Of a stretch of DNA of 64,000 nt, positions 29,962 through 38,956 are shown one piece after another; position 1 is the stretch's first letter, and each line of letters begins with the position of its first letter. A model generated the notes under the pieces. The model did no database searches. It had not been told where the DNA came from and saw nothing but the letters and a program-made list of their open reading frames with translations. The stretch is from Albidovulum sediminis (lineage in GTDB: Bacteria; Pseudomonadota; Alphaproteobacteria; Rhodobacterales; Rhodobacteraceae), in contig NZ_JAOCQF010000001.1 of assembly GCF_025380365.1 (NCBI RefSeq), forward strand, positions 124,001 to 188,000. The letters are read 5' to 3'. The position numbers and the translations under genes were made by a program.

Positions 29962-30699
29962 ATGTCGGGAAATCCAGCGATCTGTCTTGCCTTGGCGCTG
30001 GCTCTGGCCGGGTTTCAGGGCGCTGCGGCTTCTGCCGAGGCGTCGCACTGTGGTCTTTCGGCGCAAGAGGTCTATGAACGCGCAGCACCTTCGGTCGTTG
30101 AGGTGTTTTCGTTGACGATAGACCGGTTTCGCGTCGCGGGGCGCGTTCTGCCGAGTTTCGGGTCCGGCTTCTATCTGCAGGACGGCAGGGTTGCGACCAA
30201 CTATCACGTCGTCGCCGATGCCCAGAACGTCATCATCTATGATGAAGAAGGCGCCTGGGATGCGATGGTGGTGGGCAGCGACCCGCTTCTGGATATCGCG
30301 CTGCTTGAGCGGGCTTTCGCCCCGGACGAAAGGCAGGGCCTCGAGATCGTCGGGGCGGACATGCTCAGCGTCGGTCAGCAGGCGTTCACCATCGGGTTCC
30401 CGCTTGGCCTCGGCAAGAGCATCTCCGAGGGCATCGTCGCCGGCACCGGACGCGTCATTCCGCGGACAACCTGGGATTGGCTGAGCCCGATGATCCAGAC
30501 CGACGCGGCGGTCAACCCCGGAAACTCGGGCGGGCCGCTTCTTGACGATTGCGGTCGCGTTCTGGGCATGGTCAGCCGATCCATACACGGCGAGACGGCG
30601 GACAACGTGGGCTTTGCTATCCCCGGAGAGGTTCTTGCCCCGGTGCTGGGCGAACTTGCCGAAAACGGTGCGGTTGCGCGCGCTTGGCACGGGCTTTAG
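29962..30699 (+). CDS. HtrA/DegP-like serine protease domain, ends at an in-frame TAG
   Basis: A 245-residue exported trypsin-like protease. The signal peptide is MSGNPAICLALALALAGF with cleavage near AAASAEA. The catalytic triad is readable: His in VATNYHVVADA, Asp in DPLLDIALLE and Ser in NPGNSGGPLLDD. The frame stops at TAG (30697-30699) after AVARAWHGL and continues in the same frame through a PDZ domain to 31068. The full gene was therefore probably one HtrA-type protease of about 369 codons. The ATG at 29962 follows GGGGGG; an upstream TTG is unlikely. It may be a nonsense mutation, a natural split, readthrough or a sequencing error. Confidence 0.75.
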   Translation: MSGNPAICLALALALAGFQGAAASAEASHCGLSAQEVYERAAPSVVEVFSLTIDRFRVAGRVLPSFGSGFYLQDGRVATNYHVVADAQNVIIYDEEGAWDAMVVGSDPLLDIALLERAFAPDERQGLEIVGADMLSVGQQAFTIGFPLGLGKSISEGIVAGTGRVIPRTTWDWLSPMIQTDAAVNPGNSGGPLLDDCGRVLGMVSRSIHGETADNVGFAIPGEVLAPVLGELAENGAVARAWHGL

Positions 30700-30705
30700 G
30701 GCAAG

Positions 30706-31068
30706 ATGGTGACGCCACCCATCCTCATGATCCTCGGGGTGCCGTTCGAGCAGTGGATCGACAGTTCGGGCTTCCTCGTCGAAACGGTCGAACCCGGAAG
30801 CGCCGCGGATCGCGCCGGTCTGCAAGGCGGCGATTGGCCGGTGATCTGGGGCGGGACGCAATACCTTATCGGCGGTGACATCATCACCCACGTCGATGGC
30901 GTCCGCGTCACGGACCTGGCCTCGACCCTGCAACTGGTCAGGGGCCTGACGGTCGGACAGGAGGTGACGGTGACATGGCAGCGCGAGGGTGAGCAGATGG
31001 AGGCGACTGTCGTGCTTCAGGAACGGCCGACACTTCCCGCGGACCTGGAGCAATACCGGCTGAGGTAA
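30706..31068 (+). pseudogene. PDZ-domain remainder of the HtrA-like protease
   Basis: In the same frame as the protease domain, separated from it only by the TAG stop and two codons. It has PDZ features: SSGFLVETVEPGSAADRAGL, GGDIITHVDGVRVTDL and a terminal strand TVTWQREGEQ. The upstream AGGGC next to the stop, then ATG, could allow re-initiation, giving a separate 120-residue PDZ protein without a signal peptide. Without one it could not reach the periplasm, so degeneration or a read error is the simplest view. Confidence 0.6.
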
Positions 31069-31116
31069 GTGTCCGCCACGTGGCGGATGTGCCGGGCGCC
31101 GCCGCCCGGCCAGGTC

Positions 31117-32943
31117 TCACCCTTCCATCGCCTCCAGCTCGTCGATCATTCCGGCGATCATGCTCAGGCCCTTGTCCCAGAACTTCGGGTCGCTGGCATC
31201 CAGACCGAAGGGGGCCAGCAACTCCTTGTGGTGCTTGGACCCGCCTGCCTTCAGCATGTCGAAATACTTCGCCTGGAAGTCCGGCAACCCTTCCTCGTAG
31301 ACCGCATAAAGCGCGTTCACCAACCCGTCGCCGAAGGCATAGGCGTAGACGTAGAAGGGCGAATGGACGAAGTGCGGGATGTAGGCCCAGAACGTCTCAT
31401 AGCCGTCCATGAACTCGAACGCGTCGCCCAGGCTTTCGCCCTGCACGCTCATCCAGAGCCGGCCGATGTCCTCGGGCGTCAGCTCGCCCTCGCGCCGGGC
31501 GGCATGCAGCTTGCATTCGAAGTCGTAGAAGGCGATCTGGCGGACGACCGTGTTGATCATGTCCTCGACCTTGCCGGCCAGCAGCACCTTGCGCTCGGCA
31601 GGCATCTTCGCCTGCGCCAGCAGCTTGCGGAACGTCAGCATCTCGCCGAAGACGCTTGCGGTTTCGGCGACCGTCAGGGGGGTGGAGGCCAGCATCTCGC
31701 CCTGCGGCGCGGCGAGCCGCTGATGGACGCCGTGGCCAAGCTCGTGCGCCAGCGTCATCACGTCGCGCGGCTTGCCGAGGTAGTTGAGCATCACGTAGGG
31801 ATGCACCTCGGTCACGGTCGGGTGGGCGAAGGCGCCGGGCGCCTTGCCGGGCTTCACGCCCGCGTCGATCCAGCCCCGGTCGAAGAAGGGCTCGGCCAGC
31901 TTGGCCATCTCGGGCGCGAAGCCCGCATAGGCCTGCATCACCGTTTCCCGCGCCTCGTCCCAGCCGACGATCTTCTTTTCCTCGATCGGCAGGGGGGCGT
32001 TGCGGTCCCAGACCTGGAGCTTTTCCAGCCCCATCCACTTCGCCTTGAGGCGATAGTAGCGGTGCGAAAGCTTCGGATAGGCGGCGACCACGGCATTCCT
32101 CAGCGCCTCGACCACCTCGGGTTCGACATGGTTCGACAGGTGCCGGGCATGCTGCGCGCTGGGCATCTTGCGCCAGCGGTCCTCGATCTCCTTGTCCTTC
32201 GCCAGCGTGTTGTGGACGCGGGCGAACAGCTTGACGTTGCGGCCGAACACCTCGGCCAACGCGCGTGCGCCGGCCTCGCGCCGGGGGCGCTCCTGCTCGG
32301 ACAGAAGGTTCAGCGTCGCCTCGAGGTTCAGCGGCTCCGCCGTCCCCTCGGGCGTGAAGGTCAGCCCCGCCAGCGTCTCGTCGAAAAGCTTGTTCCAGGC
32401 CGAGGCGCCGACCGACGACTGGTCGTGCAGGAACCGCTCCAGCTCGTCCGAGAGCTGATGCGGCTTCATCGCGCGCATGCGGTCGAAGACCGGCTTGTAG
32501 CGCGCGATCTCGGGCGAGGCGGCGAAGACCTCGGCGTAGCGCGCGTCTTCGATCCGGTTGAACTCGAGGCTGAAGAACACCAGCGGCGTGGTCATCGTGG
32601 TGATGCGGTCCTGGCAGTCCGACATGAACTTGGCACGGCCCGCGTCCACGGTGTTCTGGTAATAACGCAGCCCCGCATAGGACATGAGCCGACCCGCGAC
32701 CGCCTCGATCCGCTCGTAACGTCGGATGCAGTCGAGCATGGCAGCACCGTCGAGCGTGGCCAGCTTGCCCTCGTAATCGGCCGCGAAAACGGCGCAGGCC
32801 CCCTCAAGCCAGTCCAGGTCGCGCTTCACCTCGGGCGCGTCGGGGGCGGCGTAAAGATCGCTCAGGTCCCATTCCGGCAGGTCGCCCAGCCCTCCGGCGG
32901 CGGCGTTGGCGTCGAAGACGGGGCGGGGCAGGCGGATCGGCAT
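31117..32943 (-). CDS. pepF: Oligoendopeptidase F (M3 family)
   Basis: Cytosolic zinc metallopeptidase that degrades peptides. 608 residues with the zinc motif HELGHGVHQ (in VMTLAHELGHG) and, downstream, the third ligand Glu in VAETASVFGEM. FVHSPFYVYAYAFGD near the C-terminus is typical of the M3 substrate site. The N-terminal half is the helical oligoendopeptidase F domain. GGAG lies before the ATG. It is the proteobacterial M3 class annotated as M3 family oligoendopeptidase. Confidence 0.94.
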   Translation of the reverse strand: MPIRLPRPVFDANAAAGGLGDLPEWDLSDLYAAPDAPEVKRDLDWLEGACAVFAADYEGKLATLDGAAMLDCIRRYERIEAVAGRLMSYAGLRYYQNTVDAGRAKFMSDCQDRITTMTTPLVFFSLEFNRIEDARYAEVFAASPEIARYKPVFDRMRAMKPHQLSDELERFLHDQSSVGASAWNKLFDETLAGLTFTPEGTAEPLNLEATLNLLSEQERPRREAGARALAEVFGRNVKLFARVHNTLAKDKEIEDRWRKMPSAQHARHLSNHVEPEVVEALRNAVVAAYPKLSHRYYRLKAKWMGLEKLQVWDRNAPLPIEEKKIVGWDEARETVMQAYAGFAPEMAKLAEPFFDRGWIDAGVKPGKAPGAFAHPTVTEVHPYVMLNYLGKPRDVMTLAHELGHGVHQRLAAPQGEMLASTPLTVAETASVFGEMLTFRKLLAQAKMPAERKVLLAGKVEDMINTVVRQIAFYDFECKLHAARREGELTPEDIGRLWMSVQGESLGDAFEFMDGYETFWAYIPHFVHSPFYVYAYAFGDGLVNALYAVYEEGLPDFQAKYFDMLKAGGSKHHKELLAPFGLDASDPKFWDKGLSMIAGMIDELEAMEG

Positions 32944-33086
32944 CGGTCTCTCCTTCGGTCATCGCGCCCCGACAATGATCATCCGCACCGGCAACCGCAA
33001 GGGCGGGCAGGAGATTTCCGCACCCCGGTTGCGGCCCGGCGGCCGCCGCCCTAGTGTGGCGCGTCCGGACGAAAGGGGGGGCGAAC

Positions 33087-33818
33087 ATGACCTATGCGGT
33101 GGGGTTGTTGCTGAACGAGGGCATGGTGCTTCTGTCCGACACCCGCACCAACGCCGGGATCGATCACATCTCCTCCTACCGCAAGATGTTCCGCTTCGAG
33201 GTGCCGGACGAACGCGTGATCGTCATCCTTACAGCGGGCAGCCTGTCGGTGACGCAGGCCACCATCGCGCGCCTGCAGGAGGCGATCGAGGACCCCGAGG
33301 CGACGGCCGACACCTCGATCCTGCTGGCCCCCTCGCTCCTCAAGGTGGCGGAGATGATCGGCGCCACGCTCTGGTCCGTGCGCGAGGCGATGGACCGCCG
33401 GCTTCACACCAACGGCAGCTTCGGGCAGGCCTCGATGATCGTCGCGGGCCAGCGGCGGGGCGGGGTGATGCGGATGTTCCTGATCTATCCCGAAGGCAAC
33501 TTCATCGAGGCGACCGAGGACACGCCCTTTCTCCAGATCGGCGAACACAAGTACGGCAAGCCCATCCTCGACCGGATCGTGCGGCCCGAAACCTCGCTTG
33601 CCGACGGGCAGAAGGCGGTGCTGCTGTCGATGGACTCGACGCTCCGGTCCAACCTTTCGGTGGGGATGCCGCTCGACCTTGCCATCATCGAGCGCGACGC
33701 CTGCCGCGTCAGCCATGTGCGCCGGATCGAGGCGGGCGACGACGATTTCCGCGCCATGAGCGAGGCGTGGTCGGCCGCGCTGCGCGAAGGCTTCACCAAG
33801 ATCGTGCTTCTGCCCTGA
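33087..33818 (+). CDS. Anbu-type proteasome-like peptidase
   Basis: A 243-residue Ntn-hydrolase related to HslV and the 20S proteasome beta subunit. After Met removal the protein would begin with Thr2 (MTYAVGLLLNEGMVLLSD), the expected nucleophile. SDTRTNAGIDHISSYRKM is the hallmark of Anbu, with the conserved Asp and Lys of the active site. Anbu often sits with transglutaminase-like, alpha-E and ATP-grasp genes; none are next to it here. An in-frame start at 33054 was rejected since it would bury the N-terminal Thr. Confidence 0.88.
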   Translation: MTYAVGLLLNEGMVLLSDTRTNAGIDHISSYRKMFRFEVPDERVIVILTAGSLSVTQATIARLQEAIEDPEATADTSILLAPSLLKVAEMIGATLWSVREAMDRRLHTNGSFGQASMIVAGQRRGGVMRMFLIYPEGNFIEATEDTPFLQIGEHKYGKPILDRIVRPETSLADGQKAVLLSMDSTLRSNLSVGMPLDLAIIERDACRVSHVRRIEAGDDDFRAMSEAWSAALREGFTKIVLLP

Positions 33819-33823
33819 GCCCG

Positions 33824-34759
33824 TCAGCCGCCGCTCTCGGCGAAAAGCGCCAGCGCGCGGTCAAGGAAGGTGTCGCGCACCTCGGGCAGTTCCATCAGGA
33901 TCTCGTGCTCCGCGCCCGAAAAGAGATCGAGCCGCCCGCCCGGCCAGGTGCCCATCAGCGAATCGATTGCCACCGGGTCGACGATCCGTTCCCGCGTGCC
34001 GACGGCGGCGTAGCAGGGAACGGCGGGGGCCGGCCGGGCGCGCAGCAGCCGGGTTTCGGCCAGCGCCTCGTTCAGCCAGTGCAGCGACGGCCCGCCCAGG
34101 CCCAGTTCGGGATGCGTCCGCGCCTGGGTGCGCATGAATTCCCACATCGTCCGGTCGCGGGTGAGGAAATTGTCCTCGAACGGCGCCGCCAGCACATAGG
34201 CCGCGGACGAGGTGCCGGGCGCATAGCGGTGGCCCTGCCGGACGGTGCGCGCGGCCGTGGTCAGCGCCCAGGCCGTGGGTCGGAGCGCGGGGTGGATTCG
34301 GATGCCCCACATCGGCGCGGTCAGCGCCGCCGAACGCACCGGCAGGCCCGCGTGCAGCGCCCTGAGGCCGATGCAACCGCCCATGGAATGGGCGAGAAGG
34401 TGGTAGGGCCCCGGTGCATCGAGGGTCGCGGCCAGATGGAGCAGCGCCGCCACGTCCGACTGATAGTCCACGAATTCATGGACATGCCCGCTCATCGGGT
34501 CGGCGATGATCCGGTCCGACAGGCCCTGTCCGCGCCAGTCGATGACAAGGCAGGCATGGCCCGCCGCCGTCAGGCGCGCGATCGCGGGCCCGTATTTCTC
34601 GATGTATTCGGTGCGGCCGGGAAAGATCAGCACCGTCCCCTTCGCGCCGCCCGCCCAGTAGGCCAGGCGCAGGCGGACTCCGTCCTGCGCCCGGGTCCAG
34701 ACCGTCCGCGCCCCCTCAGGCGCGCGGGCGACATCGGCAAAAAGCGGTGCGGCCTCCAT
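33824..34759 (-). CDS. Alpha/beta hydrolase, lysophospholipase-like
   Basis: A 311-residue hydrolase of the PldB / monoacylglycerol lipase group. It has TVLIFPGRTEYIEKYG (oxyanion region), DWRGQGLSDR, the nucleophile elbow AHSMGGCIGLRAL and the catalytic His in FSGAEHEILME. No signal peptide. The start MEAAPLFADVARAPEG at 34757-34759 is chosen over an ATG 21 codons upstream. The SCP2 gene lies 16 bp upstream on the same strand, which hints at lipid handling for both. Confidence 0.85.
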   Translation of the reverse strand: MEAAPLFADVARAPEGARTVWTRAQDGVRLRLAYWAGGAKGTVLIFPGRTEYIEKYGPAIARLTAAGHACLVIDWRGQGLSDRIIADPMSGHVHEFVDYQSDVAALLHLAATLDAPGPYHLLAHSMGGCIGLRALHAGLPVRSAALTAPMWGIRIHPALRPTAWALTTAARTVRQGHRYAPGTSSAAYVLAAPFEDNFLTRDRTMWEFMRTQARTHPELGLGGPSLHWLNEALAETRLLRARPAPAVPCYAAVGTRERIVDPVAIDSLMGTWPGGRLDLFSGAEHEILMELPEVRDTFLDRALALFAESGG

Positions 34760-34775
34760 CCTCGGGCCCCTTTCT

Positions 34776-35063
34776 TCAGGCCAGTGCGGCGCCCAGCTGC
34801 ATGGCAAGGCCCATGTCGCCATCGACCGACAGCTTGCCGGTCATGAAGGCGGCGGTCGGATTCACGTCGCCGGCCAGCATCCCCCGGAATGTCTCGGCGC
34901 TGGCGGTCAGGGTGACGTCGGCGGCCTCGTCGCCCGCGCGGGCGCCGGTGCCGTCGACCATGATCGCGCCCTCACCCTCGATCACGAACTTCGCGACGCC
35001 CGAAAAGCCGCCGCCCAGCTTGCCGTTCAGCGCCTCGACCGCGGCGTTGATTACTTCGCTCAT
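34776..35063 (-). CDS. SCP2 sterol-binding domain protein
   Basis: A 95-residue stand-alone SCP2 domain, a small lipid-binding fold. It starts MSEVINAAVEALNGKLG, includes GEGAIMVDG and DVTLTASAETFRGMLAGDV, and ends in the typical AFMTGKLSVDGDMGLAMQLG. GGAGGAA precedes the ATG at 35061-35063. It forms an operon with the lysophospholipase-like gene; the natural ligand is unknown. Confidence 0.9.
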   Translation of the reverse strand: MSEVINAAVEALNGKLGGGFSGVAKFVIEGEGAIMVDGTGARAGDEAADVTLTASAETFRGMLAGDVNPTAAFMTGKLSVDGDMGLAMQLGAALA

Positions 35064-35127
35064 CCGTTCCTCCAATTGTGACTGCCGGGGCACTCGATTT
35101 CCGGCGCGGTTCGATTACATTCACGTT

Positions 35128-35688
35128 ATGCGCAATCTTCGGCCAATTCTCAAACCTATCGCTACGGCAGTTACCGTCTTGTTGATGGTCGCCGGCCCGC
35201 TTGCGGCGCAGGACGCGGACATGGACCGGCTTTATGCGGAACTCGCCGATCCCGAGAATGCCGACTGGCCGCGCGCGCAGGCCGACATCCTGCGCGAATG
35301 GTCGAAATCCGGGTCGCCGGCGATGGATCTGCTGCTTCAGCGCGGGCAGGACGCACTGGCCATTGGCGATTTCCCCGCCGCGATCGAGCATCTGACCGCG
35401 CTGATCGACCAGGCGCCCGAATTTGCCGAAGGCTGGAACGCGCGCGCCACCGCCTATTTCCACGCCGGCTACTTCGGGCCCTCGCTGGTGGACATCCAGC
35501 ATGCGCTGGCCCTCAACCCGCGCCACTTCGGGGCGCTTGCCGGACTTGGCATGATCCTCGAGGCGAGCGGCAAGACGGATCAGGCACAACGCGCCTATGC
35601 GGCCTCGCTTGCTATACATCCGCACCAGGACGGGATAAGGCAGGCGCTCGACCGACTTGAGCAGGAAAGCTCGGGCACCGAGCTTTAG
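35128..35688 (+). CDS. Secreted TPR-repeat protein
   Basis: A 186-residue protein with a hydrophobic N-terminal segment (IATAVTVLLMVAGPLAAQ) acting as a signal peptide. Tetratricopeptide repeats follow: AIEHLTALIDQAPEFAEGW, then a repeat ending LALNPRHFGAL, then one ending SLAIHPHQDGI. It would be a periplasmic scaffold. No Shine-Dalgarno is visible. The stop codon sits 11 bp before the helicase start and provides part of its ribosome site (AGGAG). Confidence 0.85.
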   Translation: MRNLRPILKPIATAVTVLLMVAGPLAAQDADMDRLYAELADPENADWPRAQADILREWSKSGSPAMDLLLQRGQDALAIGDFPAAIEHLTALIDQAPEFAEGWNARATAYFHAGYFGPSLVDIQHALALNPRHFGALAGLGMILEASGKTDQAQRAYAASLAIHPHQDGIRQALDRLEQESSGTEL

Positions 35689-35699
35689 GAGTGGCCCAG

Positions 35700-38537
35700 A
35701 TGAACGCGCAGGCGAGGATCGCGGCGGTCCTCGGGCCGACCAACACCGGCAAGACGCATTATGCCATCGAACGGATGCTGGCGCACCGGACCGGCGTGAT
35801 CGGCCTGCCGCTGCGCCTGCTTGCGCGCGAGGTCTACGACCGCATCGTGGCGCTGCGCGGCCCGTCGGTCGTCGCCCTCGTGACCGGCGAGGAGCGCATC
35901 GTCCCCGAACGCGCGCAGTACTGGGTCTGCACGACCGAGGCGATGCCGCAGGAGATCGGCGCGGACTTCGTCGCCGTGGACGAGATCCAGCTTTGCGCCG
36001 ACCCCGAGCGCGGCCACATCTTCACCGACCGCCTGCTCAGGGCGCGGGGCCTGCACGAGACGCTGCTGCTGGGATCGGAAACCATGCGCCCGGCGATCGC
36101 GGCGCTGGTGCCGAAGGCGCAGTTCCTGCGCCGCGAGCGGTTTTCGGCGCTGAGCTATACAGGTTCGAAAAAGATAAGCCGCCTGCCCGCAAGATCGGCC
36201 CTGATCAGCTTTTCTGTTGAAAATCTGTATGCCATCGCCGAACTGATCCGCCGCCAGAGGGGCGGCTGCGCGGTCGTCATGGGGGCGCTCAGCCCGCGCA
36301 CCCGCAACGCCCAGGTGGCGCTTTACCAGAACGGCGACGTGGATTTCATCGTCGCCACCGACGCCATCGGCATGGGGCTGAACCTCGACATCGGCCACGT
36401 GGCCTTTTCCGCCACGGCCAAGTTCGACGGCCACCGGATGCGGTCGCTTTTCCCGCATGAGATGGGCCAGATCGCCGGTCGCGCCGGGCGCTACATGCAG
36501 CCCGGCACCTTCGGCGTCACCGGCGAGGCGCGGCCCTTCGACGAAGACCTTGTCGAGGCGCTGGAAAACCACCGCTTCCGCCCCATCGACCGTCTGCAGT
36601 GGCGCAACCCCGACCTTGACTTCGGCACCGCCGACCGACTCATCGCCGCGCTCGAGGCCGCGCCCGCGAACGAATGGCTGGTGCGCGGGCGCGAGGCGGA
36701 CGACCTGCGCGCGTTCAAGGCGCTTGCCGACCTGCCCGACATCCGCCGCCGCGTGCAGGGGCCGCGCGATGTCCGGCTCCTCTGGGACGTCTGCCGCATC
36801 CCTGATTTCCGCTCCATTTCGTCGGGCGAGCATGTCTCGCTTCTCGACCGGATCTTCGGCTTCCTGCAGGACCAGGGGCATGTCCCCTCGGACTGGCTGG
36901 CCCAGCAGATCGCGCGCATCGACCGGACGCAGGGCGACATCGACACGCTGTCGAAACGCCTCGCCTATGTCCGGACATGGACCTACATCGCGCAACGCTC
37001 GGGCTGGGTCGATGATGAATCCCATTGGCGCGGCGAGACGCGCGCTGTAGAAGACCGCCTGTCGGATGCGCTGCACGGCGCGCTGACACAGCGATTTGTG
37101 GACCGGCGGACATCCGTTCTTCTCCGCCGGCTCAAGCAGAAGGAGAGCCTTGTGGCCGAGGTGAACGACAAGGGCGAGGTGACGGTCGAGGGCGAGTTCG
37201 TCGGCCGGTTGGAAGGGTTCCGTTTCCGCCAGGACGCGTCCGCCACGCCAGACGAGGCGAAGACGCTGCGACAGGCGGCCTACGAATCGCTCCGGCCCGA
37301 GTTTCATCTGCGCGCGGACCGCTTCTACAACGCGCCCGACACCGAGCTGGACTTCACCGAGCAGGGTGGCCTCATGTGGGGCACGCACGCGGTCGGCAAG
37401 CTCGTCAAGGGCGCGGACGCGATGAAGCCCCAGGTCGAGCCCTTCGTGGACGAGGAGGCGGGCTTTGACGTCGCCGAAAAGGTGCGCCGCAGGCTTCAGC
37501 ATTTCATCGACCGGAAGGTGGCCACGCAGTTCGAGCCGCTTCTCAACCTCAGCCGCGACGAGGCGCTGACCGGGCTTGCCCGCGGCTTCGCCTTCCGGCT
37601 GGTCGAGAACCTGGGCGTTCTCCCGCGAGAGACCGTGGCCGAGGACGTCAAGTCGCTCGACCAGGAGGCGCGCGGTGCGTTGCGCAAGCACGGCGTTCGG
37701 TTCGGCCAGTACACGATCTTCCAGCCCGCGCTGCTGAAGCCCGCGCCGACGCGGCTGCGGCTGGTCCTGTCCTCGCTTGCCCGCGGGCTCGACGAGTTTC
37801 CCGAAAGCCCTCCGCCGGGCCTCGTGACCATCCCGAACCTGCCCGACGTGCCGAAGGACTACTACACGCTCTCGGGTTATCACCCCGCGGGCGCGCGGGC
37901 GATCCGCATCGACATGCTGGAGCGGCTGGCCGACCTCCTGCGCACGCAGGACAGCCGCGCGGGCTTCGAGGCGACGGCCGACATGCTGTCGATCACCGGC
38001 ATGACGCTTGAACAGTTCGCCGACCTGATGGCGGGGCTCGGCTACAAGGGCGAGCGCGGCGAACGCGAGAAGGTGCGCACCGAGGTTGCGGCGCCCGCCG
38101 AGGGAGAGGGGGCGAACCCCATCCCAGAAGGCGAGGCGGCGATGCAGACGGTGACCGAGACCGAGGTGTTCTTCACCTTCACCTGGGCGCCGAAGCAGCG
38201 CGCCCCGCGCCACCCGCGCCCGGAACGGCGGGGCGAGCCCCGCGCGGACCAGCAGGGCGAACGCGGCCCACGTCCCGAGAAGCCCGCGCGGCATGACGGC
38301 GGCAAGGGCGGGGAACGGGGCGGAGAGCGGGGCGACAAGGACAAGTCCGCCCGCGGCGGCGACCGTCACGGCGACCGCGGCGGCAAGCCCGGCAAGGGCA
38401 AGCCGCACAACCGCGACAAGGACGCGCGGCGCGACGACAAGCCCCGCAGCTTCGAGTCCCGGCCGCAGAAGAACGACCGCATCGACCCCGACAACCCGTT
38501 TGCCGCGGCTCTCATGGGGCTGCGCGACAAGATCTGA
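35700..38537 (+). CDS. Suv3/MgpS-like DEAD-type RNA helicase
   Basis: A 945-residue helicase of the alphaproteobacterial group related to mitochondrial Suv3. Walker A is GPTNTGKTHYA, the DExx box is VDEIQLC, and motif VI lies in MGQIAGRAGRY. Further on are the Suv3-type C-terminal helical domains. The last 130 residues are a low-complexity tail rich in Arg, Gly, Asp and Lys (for example GGKGGERGGERGDKDK), ending in a conserved-looking DPDNPFAAALMGLRDKI. The ATG at 35700 is preferred over GTG 35691 because of AGGAG spacing. The S4 gene follows after 3 bp, which points to an RNA metabolism operon. Confidence 0.9.
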   Translation: MNAQARIAAVLGPTNTGKTHYAIERMLAHRTGVIGLPLRLLAREVYDRIVALRGPSVVALVTGEERIVPERAQYWVCTTEAMPQEIGADFVAVDEIQLCADPERGHIFTDRLLRARGLHETLLLGSETMRPAIAALVPKAQFLRRERFSALSYTGSKKISRLPARSALISFSVENLYAIAELIRRQRGGCAVVMGALSPRTRNAQVALYQNGDVDFIVATDAIGMGLNLDIGHVAFSATAKFDGHRMRSLFPHEMGQIAGRAGRYMQPGTFGVTGEARPFDEDLVEALENHRFRPIDRLQWRNPDLDFGTADRLIAALEAAPANEWLVRGREADDLRAFKALADLPDIRRRVQGPRDVRLLWDVCRIPDFRSISSGEHVSLLDRIFGFLQDQGHVPSDWLAQQIARIDRTQGDIDTLSKRLAYVRTWTYIAQRSGWVDDESHWRGETRAVEDRLSDALHGALTQRFVDRRTSVLLRRLKQKESLVAEVNDKGEVTVEGEFVGRLEGFRFRQDASATPDEAKTLRQAAYESLRPEFHLRADRFYNAPDTELDFTEQGGLMWGTHAVGKLVKGADAMKPQVEPFVDEEAGFDVAEKVRRRLQHFIDRKVATQFEPLLNLSRDEALTGLARGFAFRLVENLGVLPRETVAEDVKSLDQEARGALRKHGVRFGQYTIFQPALLKPAPTRLRLVLSSLARGLDEFPESPPPGLVTIPNLPDVPKDYYTLSGYHPAGARAIRIDMLERLADLLRTQDSRAGFEATADMLSITGMTLEQFADLMAGLGYKGERGEREKVRTEVAAPAEGEGANPIPEGEAAMQTVTETEVFFTFTWAPKQRAPRHPRPERRGEPRADQQGERGPRPEKPARHDGGKGGERGGERGDKDKSARGGDRHGDRGGKPGKGKPHNRDKDARRDDKPRSFESRPQKNDRIDPDNPFAAALMGLRDKI

Positions 38538-38540
38538 GCG

Positions 38541-38843
38541 ATGGCGGAGGCCGGGCGCATCCGCATCGACAAGTGGCTCTGGCAGGCGCGCTTCTTCAAG
38601 AGCCGGACGCTGGCGGCCGATCGCGTGGCCGCGGGCGCGGTGCGGGTGAACGGGCAGCGCATTTCGAAACCCGCCCATGACGTCGGCCCCGGCGACGTGC
38701 TGACGTTTGCCCAGGGCGGCGAGGTCCGTGTCGTGCGGATGATCGCCCCCGGCACCCGCCGCGGCCCGGCGGCCGAGGCGCGTCTCCTTTACGCCGATCT
38801 GGGCGAACTTCCGGCGGCCGGGGGCCCTGAAGGCGCGGACTGA
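38541..38843 (+). CDS. hslR: S4 domain RNA-binding protein (Hsp15-like)
   Basis: A 100-residue protein with an N-terminal S4 domain (IRIDKWLWQARFFKSRTLAA, then AVRVNGQRI and DVLTF), the Hsp15 type that binds stalled 50S subunits or other structured RNA. A short positively charged linker and variable C-terminus follow. It starts 3 bp after the helicase stop, so the two are co-translated. Confidence 0.9.
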   Translation: MAEAGRIRIDKWLWQARFFKSRTLAADRVAAGAVRVNGQRISKPAHDVGPGDVLTFAQGGEVRVVRMIAPGTRRGPAAEARLLYADLGELPAAGGPEGAD

Positions 38844-38956
38844 TTTCCCTTGCGGCGGCACTTCCGGGGAAGGGCGGTCTTTCCGGCGCGCGCGGTCTTG
38901 AATGATCCCCGGCTTGGGGCTAGGTAGCGACTGAATTCCAAGCCCGGGGTCCGGCC

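Noticed and set aside
35685-38861. 1058-codon minus-strand frame over the helicase
   Set aside because: Antisense shadow of a high-GC gene; composition dominated by Arg, Leu, Val and His, with no domain.
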